Below are positions 22,067-35,500 of a DNA stretch of 64,000 nt, in pieces (within the stretch, counting starts at the first letter, position 1; every line of letters starts with the position of its first letter). The notes below the pieces were generated by a model. It was given only the letters and a program-made list of their open reading frames with translations. It did not search any database and was not told where the DNA came from. Source of the stretch: Tetmemena sp. SeJ-2015 (taxonomy: Eukaryota > Ciliophora > Spirotrichea > Sporadotrichida > Oxytrichidae); the NCBI GenBank assembly GCA_027382625.1, contig JAJKFJ010022070.1, forward strand, positions 212,398 to 276,397, written 5' to 3'. The position numbers and the translations under genes are program-made.

Positions 22067-24761
22067 ATGTCAAGAAGTAAGCCTTATAGAGCAAGACCTA
22101 CACCTGTACTTTAATTCCACTTTATTTTACAAAGATAGGGGTTCATGAATTTGTTTGACCTGACTTAATCCATCAGACTCTATCTGGTGCAAGAAACAGG
22201 ACCTACAAAATTAGTCCTGGAGGATACAGAGCATCGAAAATACAAAGTGCAGATAGGATCAGAGGTTACATGTTCATGTGGAGGAGGAAAGCAAGAGCAC
22301 TGCGTTCATACTGTAAGCAATTCATTATCCATTTAAAGACTCTTTAGATATTTGCTTTGAATAAAATTTTCAAGATTCCAGATAGTGATCCCTTGCTTTG
22401 GCAACTTTCCTATATCGACTCAGAGATATCTCGAATTCTTCAGACTAGGATGAGTCAACAGCATCAACAGAGATCAAATCGAAATTAGGAAGAAACTAAA
22501 GTATCCGGATAAAGTGGCAAAATGACTGATAGTATCTCTATTGCATGCTTTAAATTTTAAGATAAAAGAAAGAAGGTAGAGAGATAAACTTTGGAGGAAG
22601 GATGAAACTTGTTGCATCTGTTACGATGTCATGAAGCCAGATCATAATCTAACTTATTGCTAGTACGGGTGCGGGAAAATTATTCACACAGAGTGTATAG
22701 AACCGTATGCAAAGCATAAGATATCAGTTGCTCAGAAGATCACTTGCCCTGTAAGAATTAATTGTTACCTTTAACACAACTTTCAATATAGTTATGCAGA
22801 ATAGATTGGGGACCAAATGTTCTTGATGAACTTAAAGAAGAGACTAAGAAATATAGAGAAGAAAAGCAAGAAAAAAGTGACAATGCCAGAAAATCAAGCA
22901 AAGTGGACTCCTAAAATCAAAGAAGCTTTAAATGTTATTGCTGCAAACGAACACTGATTGAAGCAAAATATCAATGCATATTTTGCGCTGTAAGACTCAA
23001 TTAGAAAATTTATTTTCTCATAGAATGTTGAAGTATGCAAGCTTTGCTTCAGTGGGAAATACCATGATCATCATGAATTCATGATGAGACCCTCTGCTGA
23101 TAAAGATTGGGAGCCAGCTTTTCGAGGAAACGCATCTGCTCATAACAGCGAATATGTTCAGCTAATGCAATAATTACAAACTAGAGAAATTAGGCCAGAA
23201 GATTACGACATGCTACTCTAATTAGAACAGGCTTCTTAAAAAGTTAACTTATTTTTAAAGTTCCACTTCCAAAATACTTAGTCCAGGCTTATGAAAATTA
23301 GTTTTAGCAAAGTGAGGAGTTCTTAGCTGAGCCAAGACCAATGTGCGCATTTTGCTCTGGAACTATTGAAGATAAAACTAAAGGGTTATCCCTAAAAAAC
23401 TGCCATCACTTCTTGCATAAGAACTGCTTGGAGGATATGTTTAGACTTAAGAAAGGGAAATGCTTACTCTGCGATAAACCCATAGTAGATGGATATGAGC
23501 GATCGCTTCACAACATAAATTATAGAAAGCCTAAAAAGGATCCCAAAAAGAAACTTATAGAGGAAACTAAGCAATAAATTTTACAAGAAATGCAACAAAG
23601 AGCGTAGCCCACTAGCTTTGGAATTTCAGGTGTAGGAATTTAAATGGTAGAGCCGCAGTAGATATATACCTAGAATCCTTTGTATTAATGTTTTAATCAC
23701 ACTCAATAAGACTTTAGGGTGAGGTAACTTGGGGGTACAAAAGTAAACTTGAATAGAAAGCCTCTTGGAGTATAGAAGCATAGACTCCTACCTGAGTAAA
23801 CTCAAGATTTGAATTTTGGACTCTCTGGGCAATAAGTCTTTTAGAATAATCATGGATAGCAGCAATCTTTATCCTTTCAGCAGGCACCCTTATAGTAGAG
23901 AAATATTACTTAATAATAAGCCCAAAACTAAGCTAATAACTTTCCATCTTCACAATCCAACTTCGGCTTCGAAAGCACTAATTTACTGAGTGTGAATGGA
24001 GCCAGCTAAAGCCAAGGAGAAGAAAACAAACAATCAAAAAATTAGAATAAATAAAACATTAGAAGAGGCTTATCTTAGATGCCTAAAAATTAAATCGCAA
24101 ATAATATTTAAACAACCCTAGGCATTTAACTTAACGAGGTAACTCCTAATTAGCCAATTAGCAGTAACCACTTTGAGCTATTCATGAATAACTAAAATAA
24201 TGGGAGAGAAAACTTTGCTCCAAACTAAATGTCAAAAGCTATGAGACTAAACAAAAATAAGCTAAGATTACATAAGGATGTTAATCAATTCAATCAAGCT
24301 TAAGGATAAGTTGAAAATTTGGGAATTATCGCCAATGGTTTAGGCTCATAGAGTCAAATTGATGATGGTCAACAATTCTCTGGTTTTGGTCAAAGATCAA
24401 ACAATCAATAGCAAACTCGTTAAAAGATTGTCAAGAAGCCTCCACGAGCTGCTAGCTTAAGAAATGGCCCTGCAAACTTGCAAAGAGAAGGCTAAAACTA
24501 GTTCACAAATCAATTGAGTTTGAACGCAAGGCAAATTTAAGTTTCAAATAACTAAAGAATCTAACAGCAAGATACAGACGAAGAAAACACTGATAAAATC
24601 AAATAAGTGAATTGGATCGTGAGTTGTAGAAATTAGATTTATCTTAATTAAAAGGCTAGAAACATCATCTAGAAGAACATTGTCAGACTTTAAAGAAAAA
24701 GTGGGGGGTGAGATTATAATATAATTAAATAGGAAAAGATTAGGTTTTAATTAAATAATGA
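22067..24761 (+). CDS. SWIM-RING-ZZ-RING protein (ZSWIM2/MEX-like E3 ubiquitin ligase)
   Basis: The start is ATG 22067 (MSRSKPYRARPTPVL). A SWIM zinc finger (CSCGGGKQEHCVH) is followed by the typical IFKIPDSDPLLWQLSY. RING 1 is TCCICYDVMK..CGKIIHTECI, with its end across an intron. A ZZ-type finger (CYCCKR, CIFC, CKLC) is followed by HDHHEF. A second RING (MCAFCSG..CHHFLHKNC..CLLCDKPI) leads into an ~350-residue Gln/Asn-rich tail and a C-terminal coiled coil (ISELDRELQKLDLSQL). GT-AG introns include 22313-22338. An IES with pointer AAAGTT (23240/23257) precedes RING 2. The domain order matches ZSWIM2. The tail is a ciliate feature. The end is TGA 24759-24761. Confidence 0.85.
23240..23262 (+). 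other. 17-bp IES, pointer AAAGTT
   Basis: AAAGTT at 23240-23245 and 23257-23262. Removal joins ..LEQASQKV to PLPKYLVQAYEN, the linker before the second RING. Confidence 0.75.
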
Positions 24762-24985
24762 CACCCCATTGGTTTATCACAGATCTCTATAGAGTAATCC
24801 AATTAACATTAGGTTTTTAATTTTATCTCTAAGCATTATATTAAACACCAATCAATATTAGTTTTAATCTCTATTATCCAATCAGTGATCTCTAATCATT
24901 AAGGCCTCTATTACATCTCTAATTAAGAATTGGGATTTGATCTTATTTCTGCAACCCACGATCCAATTCACTTATTTGATTTTAT
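24593..24985. repeat. 41-bp inverted repeat, ~310-bp spacer, between two genes
   Basis: 24593-24633 and 24945-24985 are reverse complements with two mismatches. The left arm encodes the coiled-coil start of the SWIM-RING gene's C-terminus. The right arm ends at the ATG of the next gene. Confidence 0.8.
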
Positions 24986-25801
24986 GTCATATGGTCATGA
25001 AGATACTACGACATAGAGTAGCAGAGGTGGTGGAAATATTTCGCTTCCTCCAATTGCAAATAACGCAAGGAGATCTACCCAAGCTAGCTCAAATAGTTCA
25101 ATAATTAATTCTAATCAACGTACCAATAGTGCCAGAAATTAAAATAGATAGCCTAATTAATTTGGATCAAGAAGTTAAATACCAGCGACAGTTAATAGAA
25201 CCACTCAATAATTTAATCAAAGATAAGGCTCTAGATAATAATCAGGTCAAGCTATCAACGTATCCTAAGTTTAATAGAGAAGAAATATAGTCTTTTAAAT
25301 TATCTTAAAATTTATATCTTTGACTATGATGAAGAAGAGAAGATGATACCTAGTTAAGAGCAAGATTAAATATGATCTTTGTTAATATTTTTTATGATAA
25401 TAAGATAATGAAGAGGAAGAATATTCGAATGAAGCGGCTTCAAATTGGAATAGAATATTTATATTTTAATAAACTTATAGATTTTAAGTGCAAAGCTCAG
25501 CTCAACAAGAGGAAGCTAAAAGAAGAGATGATCTTCTGAGACAGAGGATGCTTTTGGAGGAGGAATTCAAAAATTTGGCGAATAATGGAGCCAAAGATTA
25601 TTCTGCTCCAGATGATGAAGAAGAAAAGAGTAGTGAGAATGGATATAATGATGAATAAATTCAAGAAAGAGATGCCAATATTTATTTTTAAGTTATAGTA
25701 ACCAAGAGGAATACGAAGATTACAAACGAAATTATCAATAAATGAAGGATTAAAATGATGAATCCAGTAGTGATGATTAAAATGAATAAGAATTCAATTG
25801 A
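24984..25801 (+). CDS. Gln/Asn-rich acidic protein, unknown
   Basis: ATG 24984 reads MSYGHEDTTTQSSRGGG. A disordered Ser/Asn/Arg/Gln segment is followed by acidic blocks (DYDEEEKMIPSQEQ, DNEEEEYSNEAAS) and a coiled coil (EEAKRRDDLLRQRMLLEEEF). It closes with an acidic C-terminus ending at TGA 25799-25801. AT-rich gaps between 25290 and 25490 break the frame and are probably introns or IESs. No family is recognised. Confidence 0.5.
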
Positions 25802-25806
25802 TCTAC

Positions 25807-25868
25807 TTTAGTTGTTTAGTTTAAAAGAATAAAAAAAAATTTACAACCAATTAAACTAAACAACTAAA
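25807..25868. repeat. 18-bp perfect palindromic arms at a convergent gene boundary
   Basis: TTTAGTTGTTTAGTTTAA (25807-25824) is perfectly reverse-complemented at 25851-25868. It sits 6 bp after the + strand TGA and at the 3' end of the converging - strand gene. It could act as a bidirectional 3'-end or terminator hairpin. Confidence 0.75.
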
Positions 25869-25879
25869 TCAATTTCAAT

Positions 25880-26865
25880 ATTTATAGATTCTCGATAGAG
25901 ATCATTTCATCTAGTTAACAATCTAAAGATTAGATCTGAAGAATTGAACCTTCCTCATTTCAGTTTGCTTGCTTTTGAATATTTTCTTTATTTATAGTTT
26001 GATTCTCTATCTACTCAGAATTATATTTGCTGAGAGATAATTAAGCAAGATTCTTAATTTGATTGAGATTACAGTCACTCAGATTCTTCATTTAAAATTT
26101 AAGAAAATGATTTAAAAAGATTTATTTACCTCTTGAGTTGAGTGGATCTCATAGCAGCTCTTTTATCATTAAGAGCCTTTTCATTTTTGCTATAATCATT
26201 TTACATGGAGTACTAAAGTCCTGAGAGGCTAAGATTATCCGAAGCTAATTTGGTTTAAGGCTTTAGAGTATTTGTGATGATAGGAACCGTTCCTTTAATT
26301 TTTTAAATTTTGACCTGCTCAAAGTTTCTCTGAGGTATTCTATTGATTTATACTTGCTTTTAATTTTCTTATGCATTCTAAAAGTTGAGAGAACTCTTGT
26401 TGAGCATGAAATTGTCCATTAAGAGAGAGGGAGAAACTTTTCTCTTTATCTTGTCCATGTGGAACATCTTCTTTACTTTATCATTTACAGCAACCAAAAC
26501 TCTTCTAGGCTGCTACAAAGCTGCTTAATTTGTGAAATTTTAAGAATTTGTTGCTACTTTAGAAGTTTAAAGCTACTCAGATGTCTGTCGCAGCATCTTA
26601 GCGATGGCCTCATTCTGCAATGGAGTGGAGTCTTGTTCATCAGTTGAATTAGTCACAGTTTGAGCACCAATAGACGATTAAACCTCTTGCAGCTAGAGTA
26701 TGAATTCTCCTGACTCCTTTATTTACCTTCCTATTGGTGAGCTATCATATTCACCATTCACAATATTTCGCTTTCCTTTTAAGTCTGGAGGGGAGTTGTT
26801 AAATTTGAATTTGAAATGAATTGTAAGAAATTATCTGAATTATTTATTAAATCGATTTTACTCAT
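25880..26865 (-). CDS. Helix-rich hypothetical protein
   Basis: The start is ATG 26865 (MSKIDLINNSDNFLQFIS). After a short intron or IES near 26700-26740 a long frame reads SSIGAQTVTNSTDEQDSTPL, then basic helices (RRVLVAVNDKVKKMFHMDKI). A Ser/Gln segment leads to KALNDKRAAMRSTQLKR. After a GT-containing gap near 26125 it continues KNLSDCNLNQIKNLAQLSLS. I see no recognised domain. The exact 3' end is not resolved because the frame runs into the palindrome. Confidence 0.5.
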
Positions 26866-26876
26866 TTGGAGAAGAA

Positions 26877-28767
26877 ATGTCTAAACCTGCTGCGTAATCT
26901 GCTTTCTTAATCGAAGATCAAGAACATTTAGCTTACCTTGACCCACCCTCCTCAGATGAAAAGGAAGATCTAAATAACCAAATTGGAGCTTGCTTTGTTA
27001 CTAATCTAGATTTCCCTCTCAAATCTTCTAGTTCAGCTTTGAAACTACTTGATTTCTAAGGGTCGCCAGTTTAGGAGCTCAGAATTAAAACTTCTCTAAA
27101 TAAGAAATTCATAGATGGTGAATATTACGCTTCCTGCAACTAGTTCAATAACGATAAGAACCCTATAGAAGAGCCATAGGTAATTAGGAAAAGCTCAGGA
27201 GATGATGCCTCATAGAGTGCAGCACTTGCGATGGAAGCATTGAACAGCTATCGAAATGGATCAGACTCTACAAATCTTTCACACAGAGATGTTATGCATT
27301 AGTTAAGTGCAGTTTCAAAAGAGAATTAAAAAACTCCAATCACTAATCAGAAGGTCCCTAAGATTTCCTTAAACTTAGCTCTCAGCAATTGCTCAAAAGA
27401 GAGGAGTGCAGGTCTAAACTATTTCAGCTCATTCGATCAAGGACAGGAATCATTTAGAACAACCAGGTAGCAGATTCTCATGGGATAATTGAGTAAGAGA
27501 TCACAACTCAGCACTATTAATAACTAGAGAACCATGCTTTCAAATTCTAAACGATAGAAGAATAATGATCCTAAACTTCAAACTAATTATTCTAAGTTTT
27601 AGTTAATGTTAGCATAAGCAATCTTATAAGTGGAAATAACCCAGCTTTACAATATCAAAGGCAGGCTTAAAATCTCTAAGAGTTCTTAATGAAATCTAAT
27701 GAGAAAGCTTAAAATTCTACAGTAAGAAGTGGGTTAACTAGAGCTAACAGAACTGGCTTAAAAAAGCAAAATCTAATGTCCCCATACTTAAGCCATTTCA
27801 TGATGGGAAATAAATCTCCTGAACATACTCAGGCTATTAGAAAAATTCAATTGTTTAATAAGCAAGCTAACTATATGTGCTGATTTTATATTTAATTAGC
27901 CTAAATGAATTCAACTCAAGAATAGCAAATTTATAAGATGACTTAAGGAGACTATATTTAGCAATGCGCTCGTGGAGATTCTGAAGAACATAAAAGAGAA
28001 TTATCGCAGGACTCAGCAAATGTGTAAGGCTTAATGGCATTTGCTTCGCTAGACTATCGCAGACTTGAAGATAACTACAAGTCAAATAATCTAGACTATG
28101 CCTCAAAGATAAATGAACTCGAGAGTGGGGCCTATCAGTTACAAAATTACAACACAAACTTTACGGCTTAAAAAGGAAGTACCTATTTTCAGTCTAATCA
28201 CAAAGCAGGGCGTTTTCGCAGTTAACAGATGATGAAGGAGTTAGCCCCTATCAGGCCTCCACGCAGTATCACGGATCTCCTTTGAGATATCAAAACTATA
28301 ATCAACTTCTAACAAGCTTCTATGCCAGGAGGGAATGGCACCTTCTTTAACATTCAAGAGAAGTTTCTTCTAAATTGTAGCGGCAGCAAAGATGATGACT
28401 ACTGTTGCTTATGAGAAGCAACGAAAAAAGAGTACGAGTCATCATGAGCCAGGATGTTGATGAATAGGCTGATGTTGAACTGATCCTAAGTCAAGGTATC
28501 ACTCAAGATACGGGAAAGCACATTCCTAAGAGTAGATCGCATTCGCAGCAATACTTACAAAATACAGCTTAGAGACTGGCCGATGGATCTGTTGAAAGAG
28601 GAAATATTTTCCAACTATAGAGACAAGGCTTTGGTGTAGGAGAAAAGTTTATTCCAAAAGTGATGAAGGCAAGACATGACGAGATCTCTTTAGAAAGTCT
28701 TAGCATTGAAAGAATTACTACAACAAGCATAAAGTATGATAGCAAAATTTTTATTTAGGAAAGTTGA
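26877..28767 (+). CDS. Ser/Gln-rich hypothetical protein
   Basis: The start is ATG 26877 (MSKPAAQSAFLIEDQEHLAY) and the stop is TGA 28765-28767. Several long open stretches in shifting frames include SSDEKEDLNNQIGACFVTNL, EALNSYRNGSDSTNLSHRDV, DYRRLEDNYKSNNLDYASKI and DEQADVELILSQGITQDTGK. The shifts (near 27690, 27880, 28290 and 28440) are consistent with IESs; I did not define every pointer. Composition suggests a largely disordered regulator. Its start lies 11 bp from the divergent gene's start. Confidence 0.55.
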
Positions 28768-28801
28768 GTTAGAGGATATAAAACTTATATAGGATTCTTT
28801 A

Positions 28802-31800
28802 TCATTAAATGGTCATCTGCTATTTTTTATTTATCTTGTAAATATGAGTTTGCAAAGTTCCACTATTTCTTTATGGCAAGTTTTGATTAAAAAAATAAAA
28901 ATGATCTTAAAAGCCTTCAAGATCATATTCAACAATTTCAAAAGCTTCTCTAGCACAATTCTTTTGATCATCATCTTTTGTTAATTGAAGAGAGCAATAT
29001 TTTGATATTAAGTTCAATAATTCGTCTTCATTTACATTTTAAAATGATAAAAATTTTAAGGTAGGAATGAAGTAACTCTTAGTTAAACTGAATCCGTAGT
29101 ACCTTCATAAAGAGAGAATTGAACATCTAAATAATTTCCTTATTCTTAGAGATATCTACTTAAGTCCTCTAACTCATAAAAGTAAGGGTCTATCACTTTC
29201 CCAATAAACTTATTTATCATTTTAGAAATATAAGAAGGGGTATAAAAAAACTTTTATTCTTGCTGTCTTATTGGATGTTAGAATTTTGTGTTAGAGCTAT
29301 CATTGGTGAGTAAATATTTTTGAAGAAGTTAGTATGAATAGCTTTGTGAATCTGCTCCCTTGAATTACTGAACTTAATTATCATTTTTGTGCTCACATTA
29401 AGTCCTTTGTTGTTGCTGTCCACATCATAATTTAAATTTTGTAGGCTAAATATTTTCATTAAGATTTTCTGGCATTCCCAAATTATCATTTGTGTATCCC
29501 CTTCTATTTAGAGTGACTTCAATTGATCCACTTCTGTAGCACTAGCTCCCTATGATCTATCACCCATTACGCTCAAGTAATAATTGACTCCTTATGCATC
29601 TTCATTCTTAATAGGATTTTAATCTAATGAATTATTTAATCCTCATTCTGTATATAAATACCCGAGTTGATGGGATAAAAATTGGAAGCTGGTCCTTATT
29701 AAGTTGAAGTTGAAAAATTCTTTTTCTCGTCAGTAATTCTCTGAACTATCCCATAGCCATTCGAGTCAGTATAGAACTTTCCTTAAGTGTTAGTGAAACT
29801 TTATGCCTCGAATCTTAGCAATTAACTATGATTAATTTTAATGAGAATCTAATAACTACGTCTTGACTTCCTTCTGAGTTGTCTATCCCTGCGAAGAATA
29901 TATCTAATTCAATCTCCTCATAAACGTCATTAGTTTGAGCTATTTCTGAGTTTTGAGTATTTTAAAAGTGAGCTTCTTCACTCTCTCCTAATCTCAAGTT
30001 TAGAGAGGAGTTTAAGATAACTTTTCCATTGTAAAGATTAATCCTCACCACACTCATCATCTTCAATCCTTATTAATTCTAAAAATATAGCACCATCTAA
30101 CTCCCAAATCTTCCCTAAAATACATCCTTGTCTGTTAAATCATGATTATAAGGAGCGGAGGAAGAGCCAGTATACATAACATAAGCACCTGCCTAGCTTC
30201 CCCAATTATATTTTCAAAACTCAAAGTTAATTGTTAAACTCTATTCTTATCATCCTCGCTGGCTGTCAAATTCTCAAAGTTAAAGTCTAGATGTCCCGTT
30301 TATTTAGAAAAGGAAGTATAAGTAAGCCTAACTCTCTCATTTTCTATGGATTAACATAAAATTAGAGAGATTCCTTAAGGGGTGTAGGTTTTACCTCAAT
30401 CGAATTTTGAGGGTCAAAGGTTACTTTGAGAGCAAGTAACCCTTATACTGTAATTCTCTAAGCAATTATAACATCACATTCTTAGTTTCCATCTTAGTTT
30501 TTTATACAAAAAGCTTCCGCGCTAGCCTTAACAAATTACTAAGAAATGGGATTCCACTGCTAAATAAAAATTTAAATGTCTAGATTTGGATGAGTGAATT
30601 TCAGTTTTGAGTACCAAATTACTTAAGTTGAGGGATTATGAATGAGGAATACAAAATCAGAGCCACCAGTGGGATCTTACTAAGGATTGTATGCTTTTCC
30701 ATTAAACTGAGAAACTTTTGGGCACTCATTAATTCGATCACTGGCCTCTGGTGAGCAAAACACAACTTATGAGTTGTCAATGAAGTCCAACTTATTTTGC
30801 TTTAACATTTACTGGACTATCTTTGCAAGAGGATTTTAATTAGATAAATGTAATAAAATTATTAAAGAGGAGGTGTATTCATGTTTATAGCAGTTTTAAT
30901 TCTTTACTGATCATAAAGTACAACATACTCTTTTGAAGTTCCAGTAATGGTGTCGTGATGAAGCATCAAGCTCAACTCTTGAGAGAGCATTCTTTGCTTT
31001 TGGTAGCCTTCTTACAGCAATTCTTTAGAAATTAAACATTGGTTTAAATTCAGAGTCTTAATGAGTTTAAAACCATTGCATAGAATAGAGGTTAGAGCTC
31101 ACAAAGACAAGTTTTGAAAAATCTCTGATCAGTTTCTTCAAGACGTCTGCTTGTGTAATAGCCTGACCAATAGCTTTCACTGTAAATTTACCTCAGAGGG
31201 AGAAAATCCTCATTTTAAATAGGCAACGTCAGCTTTTATGCTTCAACCTAACTCATTACAGCTTGGTAATATTCACTTACTGTGGAATAGACAAAATTGT
31301 ATTTGTTATTGGGTTGAGATTTAACTATGGAAATTATCCCATCCATGAAGTCCCAATTATCTTATGCGTAAACGAAAGAGAAATCATCTCTTTAAAATAA
31401 ATTTAAGCTATAAGTTATAATGATTTACTATCTCCCCACATCCATAAAAGATTATTTGTCTTATAAGCTGCGCTGAAACCATCCAGACAGCTAGTTAACT
31501 ATTGAGGATTAGCTTTAAAATTATTAAGTTGCTGTGCATAAGAAGATTTTGTATTGGCTGTGTTGAAAAAATTTTGGACTGATATTCCACACACAGCAGA
31601 GTAATGATGATAGAAGTCATGAGTAAATAAAGGCTAAGAATATGATTGCATATTCAAAAGTATATTTGTGTATAGTGACTAAAATAATATTTCCTGTTTC
31701 ATCGATGAAGGTTGGATACCAGAGCATTTCCATTTCTTAGTTTTATATTCTGTAGCTTCTTTCATTGTCAGTTAGCCTGGCAAAGAACAGCGACTGATAG

Positions 31801-32330
31801 TTCATGTCCAAGAAAAGTTAAGCAGTCGACATTGAGTGGCCAAAGGCATCAATATGCCAAGCTATAGTAGGTCTTATTCCAAAATTTGACATTAGGAATT
31901 CGTGGCCAGTTCTAAAGTTTTCTATCATCTCTAGGAATGTGGGGCAAGCCTCGTCACTCGCTACCCAACCTCCATTTACAAACTCCCATCTACCATCGGA
32001 GACTAATTACTTGAAATTATTAAAAATATAACCATTAAAACAATTTAATGAAGTTTGTCTTTACCTGATCATTCTAGATGTCCCACCACATTGTGAAGAA
32101 GTATATCTCAGCATGGTGTACTTTTTAGTTTTAGATTAATCATTCATCAACGCATTATAAACTGAGGTATAAATGCCAGAAACTGCGCTACTAAAGTATT
32201 CATCTACTGTGTACAGCCAACCCGCATCTTAGTGAAAATTCATACAAATAAAAGCGAAAATTAATTGAGAAAGGAAATGATTGCCTTGAAACTTAGAACT
32301 TTTTAAGGGGGGAAAAATATAATTTTTCAT
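28802..32330 (-). CDS. GH38 lysosomal-type alpha-mannosidase (copy 2)
   Basis: GH38 alpha-mannosidases are zinc enzymes that trim mannose from N-glycans in lysosome-like compartments. A hydrophobic N-terminus (FLSQLIFAFICM) leads directly to NFHQDAGWLYTVDEYF, where His and Asp are zinc ligands. EIYFFTMWWDIQND and the nucleophile motif TIAWHIDAFGHSMSTA follow. Further on come MLWYPTFIDE and the C-terminal lobe motif FYTDSNGYGIVQRITD, conserved in the family. The stop is TGA 28802-28804. Several frame shifts reflect introns or IESs. The length fits the ~950-1000 aa family. It lies in tandem, same strand, with a second copy upstream. Confidence 0.85.
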
Positions 32331-32539
32331 AAATTTTGAAAAATTTTTGTGAGTCCATTCCAACCACTTAAGAGGAGAAGTGAAAATAATTTTTTTTAAA
32401 TAGAAAGGTTGCTTCTCATATCAGAACTTGTTTTGTGAATAAATTTGCTTATTATAATAATTTATGTAATGGAATTTAATACTGAAGCCAATATCCATTA
32501 GAGTAAATCTCCACTCTATCTTAATTTACTATAATCTTT

Positions 32540-35500
32540 TCTATTAAAGACATTAAATGAAATTATTTGTTAGTCTTAAATGCCAATTACCTGGTTGGTG
32601 TGAATTTCAAGAAATATCTGTGGTTAGTTTTAATTGGTAGTTAAGTCTCATCTAATTCGTTGATAGGTTCATCCATGCCTAAAGAGTCTGAGGTTTAGCC
32701 TCTTCTGTTGAACATCAGCTCTATTTACCCTCTTCTAAACCCTGTTCCTGCCTGAGACCTGTCATTCATCACTATCATTTAGTTATAACTTAAAGAAATA
32801 AGTTTGACTGATCGGAGATTCGATAAATATAGCAGTAGTGACTGGATAGTAGTTTTCAGGGGCTGTAACCTTCAGCTTGTCGATATTTTAAACCTCATGT
32901 CTGAATTATCTCTTAACCATTCCAAGTCCATTTGAATCTGTGTAAAACACTCCCTCATTATCTATTTTCTTTCCTGGATTGTCGCTCAAGGGACCTATTT
33001 GAGAACCCAAGGTCAATCCAGTTAATGGTCGCATCCATATTCATTTCGATTGAATTAAAGTCTACTTCGAATTCAAGTGGAGGACAACCATTCGTGTAAT
33101 CTGAGCCATCAGGATCTGAGGGACTTTTTAGAGGAGTGGGTATCAACTTAATCTTGACTTGTGAATTTTAAGCTGATAGTTAAGGATTGGGGCCTGCTGC
33201 CTTGAAGTTAATAAGTAGTTACTCTATTTCACCCTGAGGATAGGCATCGATTTATATAAATAGATTGTAAGCTCATATTATAAGCATTTGATTTAAGTAA
33301 CTTAGATAGGGTAAGGGAGAGAGTCCTCATTAATCGTCTTGAAAGTATAAACTCCACTTTTCTGCATGCCTCCCTAGGTGAAGGGTGTGTAGTACTTAAA
33401 CTCTAGTCTGAAGCTTCTGTCTTGATACTTTTCCTCGCTAGAATTATCAATTAACTCTCTGTATCTGAAATCTACTGAGCTCTTATCGTAATCAGTAACA
33501 AATAAGTGACACTCCTCAGAGCCTATCGCCATCCCATCATTCAAATTAGATCATTTAAATAAGTGAATTATACAAAATTGTATTTTTATCAGAATTTATT
33601 TTTTCTTTTGATCTTATAATTTTAAGAAATCTAATTCCTTTATCTGAGAAATTATTTGAGTATCTTACTAAAATCGAAAAAATCTTGATTAGGTATTGAT
33701 GATTATAATTCCACTAATGAATAGATTTAGGATAATATTTTATAAATCATATTCATTAGCCAAATCAGTCATGAATTCTGAGGATCTATTATACATATCA
33801 TCTTATTTTTCTGCATTTACAAAGGCTCCAGGTTAGGATTTCCTTGGAGGATGATCTTGATTTCTTTTAGGCCCTTCTCTCTCACCAGCAGGAGGGCTTG
33901 GAGGAGGTGGAACATTATTAGGGTCTGGTATAGGGTCTAGAGGAGGCCCTGGTGGTTGCAAATAATAAGAAGATATAACGAATTTCGTTTATGCTCTGAA
34001 TCGTGAGAGGGGTCTATTTCTTCTTCTTTATTTTCACAAGCCTGTTTTTCAATAACGAATATCTAAGTGTCCAGAGGCTATATCGCGTGATGAATGTAAA
34101 CATCACATCCAATGTCTTTGTTCCTTGTCTCCTCATGACAGAAAATAGAGTGCTACACCTTATCTAGCTTTTTGAGTGCTCTGTCCCAAACAAAAGCTAG
34201 TACAAAATACAAATTATGTAAGCTTTCAAGCAAGAGTAGTCAACTTCAAAAGTTAGGAAGGGCTAGTCAAACAGAGACGGATTGAAGCTTATAAAACTAC
34301 TTGGGCTATATCTTGACAAGAGAATTTCCTAGAGATCTTTTCTTGGTCTTATGGTAAATCCTTCAATCGTGAGATTTCAAGCCCTCCTCTTCAGCAAGTC
34401 CTTCATTAAATTCTAATAAATCTAATATTTCATTAAGACCCTTGGCATCAAATTACTCTCTAAAGAGTTGTATTTCTAATTTCACTCAAAGCAACAATTA
34501 AATATATTATTTATAAATTACTTCAATAATTTCTGGAGGTTTCCAGTAATGGTATCATGATGTTAGTATGCTGCGAGCATGTCCTAAGCTCTATTAGCTT
34601 AAACTTTGAATTTAATATTTCTATAATGGATCCAGTTTTAGAATTTAGTCTATGCTATAAAAGCCAAGCTCTGGTTTTTAAAAAAAAATGAGTTAAAATA
34701 AATACTGGTGAGTGGAATAAGATAGATCTCTTAGAATCTCCTTAAAGTTAGGTCTAGAAGTTAGTAACCATTCCAGAAATGTAGGCTGTACTGCATGTGC
34801 AAAGGGAAAAATCATCGTTGTATTCAGAATGTAAACTAATGAAAAACTAATATTTTACCATAAAATAAATATACTATATCTTCATCCTCATTCATTTCTT
34901 TTCTTACGGCTTTAGATAAGTTTGAACAGTGCTGAACTTGAATTTGAACTTTCCACCGAGAGTTTGTAATCTTTTTAGCGAAAGATTCCACAAATTAAAT
35001 GAGCTAATTAATTTAATGAAGAAAGGACAAATTTGAAAGTCTCTCCTGCATATTGGTATGTAAAATCATCTCCTACCGGCATTATAATATTTTAGGTTTT
35101 TAGCTTTCAGCCATGTCATGGAAGCAACTCAAATACTTATTGGCCATTTAAAATTTTAATCATTATAATAAAAATTTGCTCTACCTAATTCATGATTTTG
35201 GAGCTTCCTGGGATACTGCCAGTGTTCCAAACTTCTTAGAGTATGACATCCAGGGAAAGGTGTAAGTTTTATACATAAAAGTAGTTAGCAAGGTTTTATC
35301 AGAACTCATCGGGCCTGAGGCCCCTCAAAAGTAGGTCGCCACTCAAATTATAAACTCTACTCGTTCTTCAAGATTTGCTTTTCAATGTCTGAAATCCTTC
35401 CAAAAAATATGGCTTCAAAGCCTAGATCTTAAAACACCTTGCATTTAAAAATTTTTAAAGAAATAGCATTAGCTAATGAATGACCGAAAGCGTCAGCATG

